From Lutraria lutraria (taxonomy: Eukaryota > Mollusca > Bivalvia > Venerida > Mactridae): a stretch of 64,000 bases of DNA. Within the stretch, counting starts at the first letter, position 1. Every line of letters starts with the position of its first letter. The stretch lies in assembly GCA_964023205.1 (NCBI GenBank), contig OZ026835.1, forward strand, positions 17,814,414 to 17,878,413. The letters are read 5' to 3'. A program made the translations under genes and the position numbers. The notes below the pieces were generated by a model that did no database searches, had not been told where the DNA came from, and was given only the letters and a program-made list of their open reading frames with translations. Below are positions 43,501 to 49,500 of this stretch, one piece after another.

Positions 43501-46500
43501 GATTCTTATTTTATTAATAAAACTAATGTAATACATTGAGACACTACATTGAAAAAAAAACAGTAATTGTTGTATTTTGTTATTGAAAATTAAAGGAAAA
43601 TTACAAGCTTAATGATAGAAAATAAATGTACACAAATGATAAATAGATGCTATACATAAAACAATGATATATGGTTTGATAAGAATGGACATTATTAAGG
43701 AAATATGATATGAACTATGCAAAAGACATAATGAAGTCTATAACATAAATTCATCAAATAAACCAAGGAAAATCATTCAGTAAACTAGAATCAGTCACTT
43801 AATTGTCTAATAAATCAAATCAAATTAACACACAAATACCTCTACCAAACAATTTTTTTCTTGAAGATTTATATAAAATTCCCTACATAGCAGAAATAAG
43901 AAAAATACTTGTCTCAAGTTGTCTACATTGCACATACAGTGTAGATGAGTATGGATATAAGTATGTAGATATGACTGTAATATACATGTATAAGAAGCAA
44001 GACTTACAGAACTAGTCTAAATGTGAAGAAATGCTCCTATTCCAGGAAGTTAAATATCAAATTTCTAATTGGAAATCATCATTTGAACACTTATTGGTAT
44101 ATTAATGACATTATATTTAAGATTTAGAGAATCCAGAACAATAAATGTTGTCTAACATCCTATGTTGAATTATGTCTGTATTGAAATCAATCGACTCAGA
44201 ATCAAATTGACAAACAAAATAAAAAGTGTGAAGACATAAAGACAAACCTTGAAATCAAACAAAAAAAACCATGAAAAACTGACACAGACAACATGTAACA
44301 CAGCAGACATTGTTGACAAACAAAATAAACAAATATAAGTTTGACAAACAAAATATGGGCATATGCAGATATTTACTCACAGTGCATAGGCAAAACAGAA
44401 GAAGTTTTTAAAGAACACGCAAAAACATTAAGTAAACAGCAAAATATTTTGACAAAAAAGTTTAACAAAGAAGAATTATCACAGAAAACTATACACAAAA
44501 AGCTGGAAAGGTGTAGATATACTGGTAAGCAACAGCAAGTGACATATTGGTTGTAACATACCCCACCCAGCACACAGGACAAAGCAGATATTCAGGTGAT
44601 CTTATATTTAACTGCTATTCATGCACACAGAAGCAGAGAGTGTAGTCACTAACAAAATTATGCTAATAATTGCTACAACCAAAGGAAATAAAAACATAAA
44701 TCTGATAAACATTGCATGCTTCTTATTTGTGATGCACTTAACAATTATAATAGCAGACATAAATAGGTAGGAATACTATAGATTTCTGTGACCACATGAC
44801 CAATCTTACAAGCCAATATGTTCCAGTTTCGTACAAAAATCTTTTGCTATAATTCAATATCAACGCACTGGAGAAAGTTTGAATTTCAGTTTCTAATTGC
44901 CAAACAAAAGTGCAAATAAGAGTTATCCTGAAAATATTAGAAATGAAAGAAATCATTCTAAAACTGAACCATGTTAAATGCACACAAGTTTCCAGATAAA
45001 CAATCTGCTACCAAACAAAAATGGAAACCCAAAACATTCACAGCATTTTCCCTTGCCTCAGATCCTCCTTTACTCCATTCAGCTTTTTTGACGATTTCAA
45101 GGCTGAGTTTTCCCGACTTGGTTGATTACTCAGTGAGATGAATTTATCAAGAACTTGTCCAGCTGAGACTAAAGGTGAAGCTCGCCCTGATGTGGGCGGT
45201 ATCAGTGTATGTTTAACAGGGTCTGACCCCTGATCACCAATGAGAAAACCCCTGTATAAAGGTTAATAGGATACATATGTAATTTTGGTGATGTTAGTTA
45301 AAGTGGGAAAAACCAGGAAAAATCTTTTGAAGCATCGTGTTATGTTACAAAATCTATATACATGTAGTATAAAAGAATTCTTATCCTAAAATTGCTACAG
45401 TTAGTTAGAATTTTGATTAAATGTTAAAGACCAGTGCTGAGGATAAGAGAATCTTCGTGTGAATTAATACCACAGCTATTTCATTCAATTCACAAAGCAA
45501 CAGAAGATGGCAAGCAAAGTATATGTATACATTATAATACAACAAGACTCAACCATTTAATAATCCCACTTCATATCTGCATAAGGAATAACTGTTCAAT
45601 TTGCTCCTCATTCATAAAATGTAACAATGTGGAAAGATCATCAGACTGGGTGTTTATCCTACAAGAACTGACTTAGTAGAGCAAAACCAATATTCACATT
45701 TACAATAATTTAAACTTGAAATAATAAATAACAACATTAATACATGCTAACCATGCAGTCATAACTCAAACACTTTGTTTTCAACATATTACATTGTACA
45801 ATCACTCAAACATATATACAAGTAACTGTATCAGAAATAGTCATTCTAACAGAGAGAACAAACTATAAATTGACTTAATGGATCATAACGGACCCAACTG
45901 TATTAAACATACAAGTGCCAGTGTACAACACAGCACGAATTTCAGTAACGTATACTTATAAACATTGTGTCAAATAGAAACAATAAACTAGGACAGAGCA
46001 TCATGATAACTAAATGAGTAAAACCATTGTGTTAATATCAGTTAGTAAGACAGTGTGAAATATTTGTAGAATAACTTCAACTTAGGTCAAGTAAGCAACC
46101 ATATATAGGAAAGATCATAGCAAAGAAAAGCTAGAATAATACCATTTAATTTCAGTACTCTCCCCAAGGAATGTTAAATGATCATTTTGGTACCCAGTAT
46201 CACATGTTTGTACTTACTGTAAAGGTATAGCTTCTGGGAGCCAGCCTGTTAAACAACTTACAATACTGACATCACCAAACTCACAGTTAGGATTTCCTCC
46301 AGTATAACTGTAAGAATATATAGAACAAATGTAAATCATTCATAAACATTCTTTGGTCAACTTTAATAGTCATTTTAATAAGTTTAAATAAAAATTCTAC
46401 TTAATGTTGTGTGTTTTAATCAACATCAATTATTTCACCAAGACAACTATGGCTAAGTTATTTGTATCATAGTTAAAAATGGCACTAACTAACAGACTGA

Positions 46501-49500
46501 TGGAATATATTAAGTCCATTTCATGAGGACAGACATTAGATTGATTATAATGTATTTATGAAGCATCATAAAACTTACTCCAGGCCAGCAACTTTGATAA
46601 GAGCTTTTGAAAGAAGCATTGGCCATACTTCATGTTGCATTGTTGTACATGGTAACATAGAATGATCATTCTCATCAAATGGTAAACTATCATCAACAAT
46701 TACTTTTCTCCAGCCACCCTGAAATACAATAGTAACTAATCATTGGATATTTACAAACTTATATGAAGGACAGCATGCAGTTTCAAACATCATGTTTTAT
46801 ATCAGCACAAGTTTAAAGCTGTTCAAAGAATTCTCATTCATTCTTTTAATATTCATTAATCCCACATTTAGTATAATAAAATCATCTCATCTTTTTAACA
46901 TTCTTGTTCCACAGACCATTACAATACTCATACTCCATCGACATCTTTAGCCAATAAGAATGCTACATCATACAGTAGAAAGTCTTACTAATGTTTAAAG
47001 AAGGACTTACCATCCAATATAACCTGACAGCATATTTTCCATATGGATTATATGGTGGTACATGAGGACCTTTCTGTACTTTATTCATTGTATAAATATG
47101 TTCCCATGGTTTCCATGTATGTGATACTTCCTCATACGGTACACCAGGGTCTGCAGTCATCTGTTCAGGGGGTGGGTTCTTTACTGCACAAACTTCCCAT
47201 AAAGCCATTATCTGGCTGATGATGTAACGCATTAACTGTAATATAAAACAGCTATAGATTTCACAAACTGTCATAGATATATCAACAGTGTACAAACAAT
47301 ACAAATCACATATACAATACATTTTATAAAAGCAGGAATATATCACTATCTCAGTGCTATGTTCTTCTTCCACATGCGAAAATACACAATAGAATGATTG
47401 TTGGGACCTGTTTATCATTTCAGACAAGTCATGGGATTCAGATTACATGATTCGGATAATTGAGGTTATTTTACATCGAAATATATAGGGAGAAAATTGG
47501 GTCCAAAAATTCATTTCAGATAAGACCAGGTTTTCGGATAATCCGAGTTCAGATAATCAGGGTTTAACTGTATATAACACAACAACATTCAAAGTGAATA
47601 ATGATAGAGACACCAAATTGAAACATTCCATGGCAACTTAAAATGAGAGATTATAGAATGATGTGATTAATGAAGCCAACATAGGATCCAGGAACAGGAA
47701 TACATTATGATCGGGTTTGTGAAACTCTCTAGAATTGTAGAATACTTACCTCACTTTCATGTAGATGTTCATTGTTTGTAATGAGATCAAATGATGACAT
47801 ACCATCAGGGTCCACAACAACAGGTGTCTGTAAGTACATAATGTAAACTATGACAGACATGTATAATATCAACTTTATATAAAGTAGGACAATTAAACTA
47901 TTAAGTAGAAAAATATTTGTCACAATAGAACTTGGAAAAAAACTGTAAAAAGTTTATATTGCTTTATTTGCAGGTCATACCCTTCCATGAAAATTTGACA
48001 ACAATGTTGATTTTCCTCCACATATTGAGAAGTTGCTTGTTTGTAGTGGAAGGGTAAGTTAGTTCTGGGTTGAATACAGTCCTGGAAAATTGGTTAAGTG
48101 AACCGGCAGCCGTATGTACCCTGGTAATTGAAAATTTTTTGAAAAACGGAATGAAACCCAAATAAATAAGTTAATGCATTTGTTTTGTGATCAAATCATT
48201 TATCAATTAATGTAGAATATTTTTAACCCACCTTTTCAGTAATATAATCCTGTGGACGTTTCCAATGATCTACTCTCATACCAGGAGGCATTTCTAGTTT
48301 ACCTTCAGGGTCATCAAATGAATGTGAGACAACAGGAGATTTACCTTTGTCCTCCTTCTTGCCCTTATGGGCCATATCCTGAAATAATACACACCATCTT
48401 TACTCACAGATCAAAGGTGTTAACATGGTGTAATTGTTTGTTTTATCATCAATTAAATATTTATCAATTCTGAATGATTAAAGCACTTTTTCAATACGAA
48501 TATCCATTTAGCAACTTTTTGTACATGTATAACTAAACATGTTGTTACTTAAATAATTAAAGCAATTCTGTTTTATGACAGCAATACATGATCTAACTTA
48601 AATGCTGTAAGTATACCAGTATTACTTAAGTGATACGAGAAGAAACATTCTGATACACAAAGGGCTGAGCCTAGTAACAAATTTGGACAGAATATAGTTG
48701 ACCAGAACATCGCAGATGACAACATCACCAGAAATCACATCAACAGTGAATGTATCCTGAATTATCACTGAACAATCTTAACCACAAAAATCACACAACT
48801 CCATAAGATACAAACACAATGTGTCATGGTTTACCTGCTGTATAATACCCTATAATTTGTAATACACCAGATTATAACAAGTTCAATAAAACAAGAAAAT
48901 CTACTACTGGAAAATCCTGCACTGGTCATATGTTACTATTCAGGGCTTTTTTCTTTCTTTAGCAGGGGCCGTTAATAGACGTCTTCCCCTCAGGAAAATT
49001 CTTTAAATTCATTCAGTTTTCCCCAAAAATTCAATTTACATCAAGTTTTTTCTTCCCCTTTTGCTAAAATTATGCGTTATTTTCCCCCAAATTTAAAGAA
49101 AATGCCCCTTCCCCAACCTGTGAAAAAAGCCCTGCTATTGTAGTTAAAATTCAAAATGATAATCAATATAAATTAACAAATACATCTTTCTGTTCTAAAT
49201 TAACAATATTTCCAAGACAGTCATTGGCGTTTGTACCTTAGCTGTGAAAATGAAATATTCAATGTCCAGGACGAGTTACAAATTCTCATTTACAGGGGAA
49301 TAATCAATTTAAGAAGTTTACTTCATTTAAAACATAGTGTAAGTTGTTAAGACGAAAGATGATATTCTTAACATGGGATTTTGTATTAAAAAAAACTAGA
49401 AAAATCTAGCAATTTCAACAATAAAGTAGTAACTCAACTAAAAATAAACAAGAACTTGACTTGAATTAAGTAACACTGGGTTCTTACCACTGCTGCGACA

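Noticed and set aside
47964..48161. 65-codon - strand ORF
   Set aside because: It is the antisense of the truncated SINE copy.
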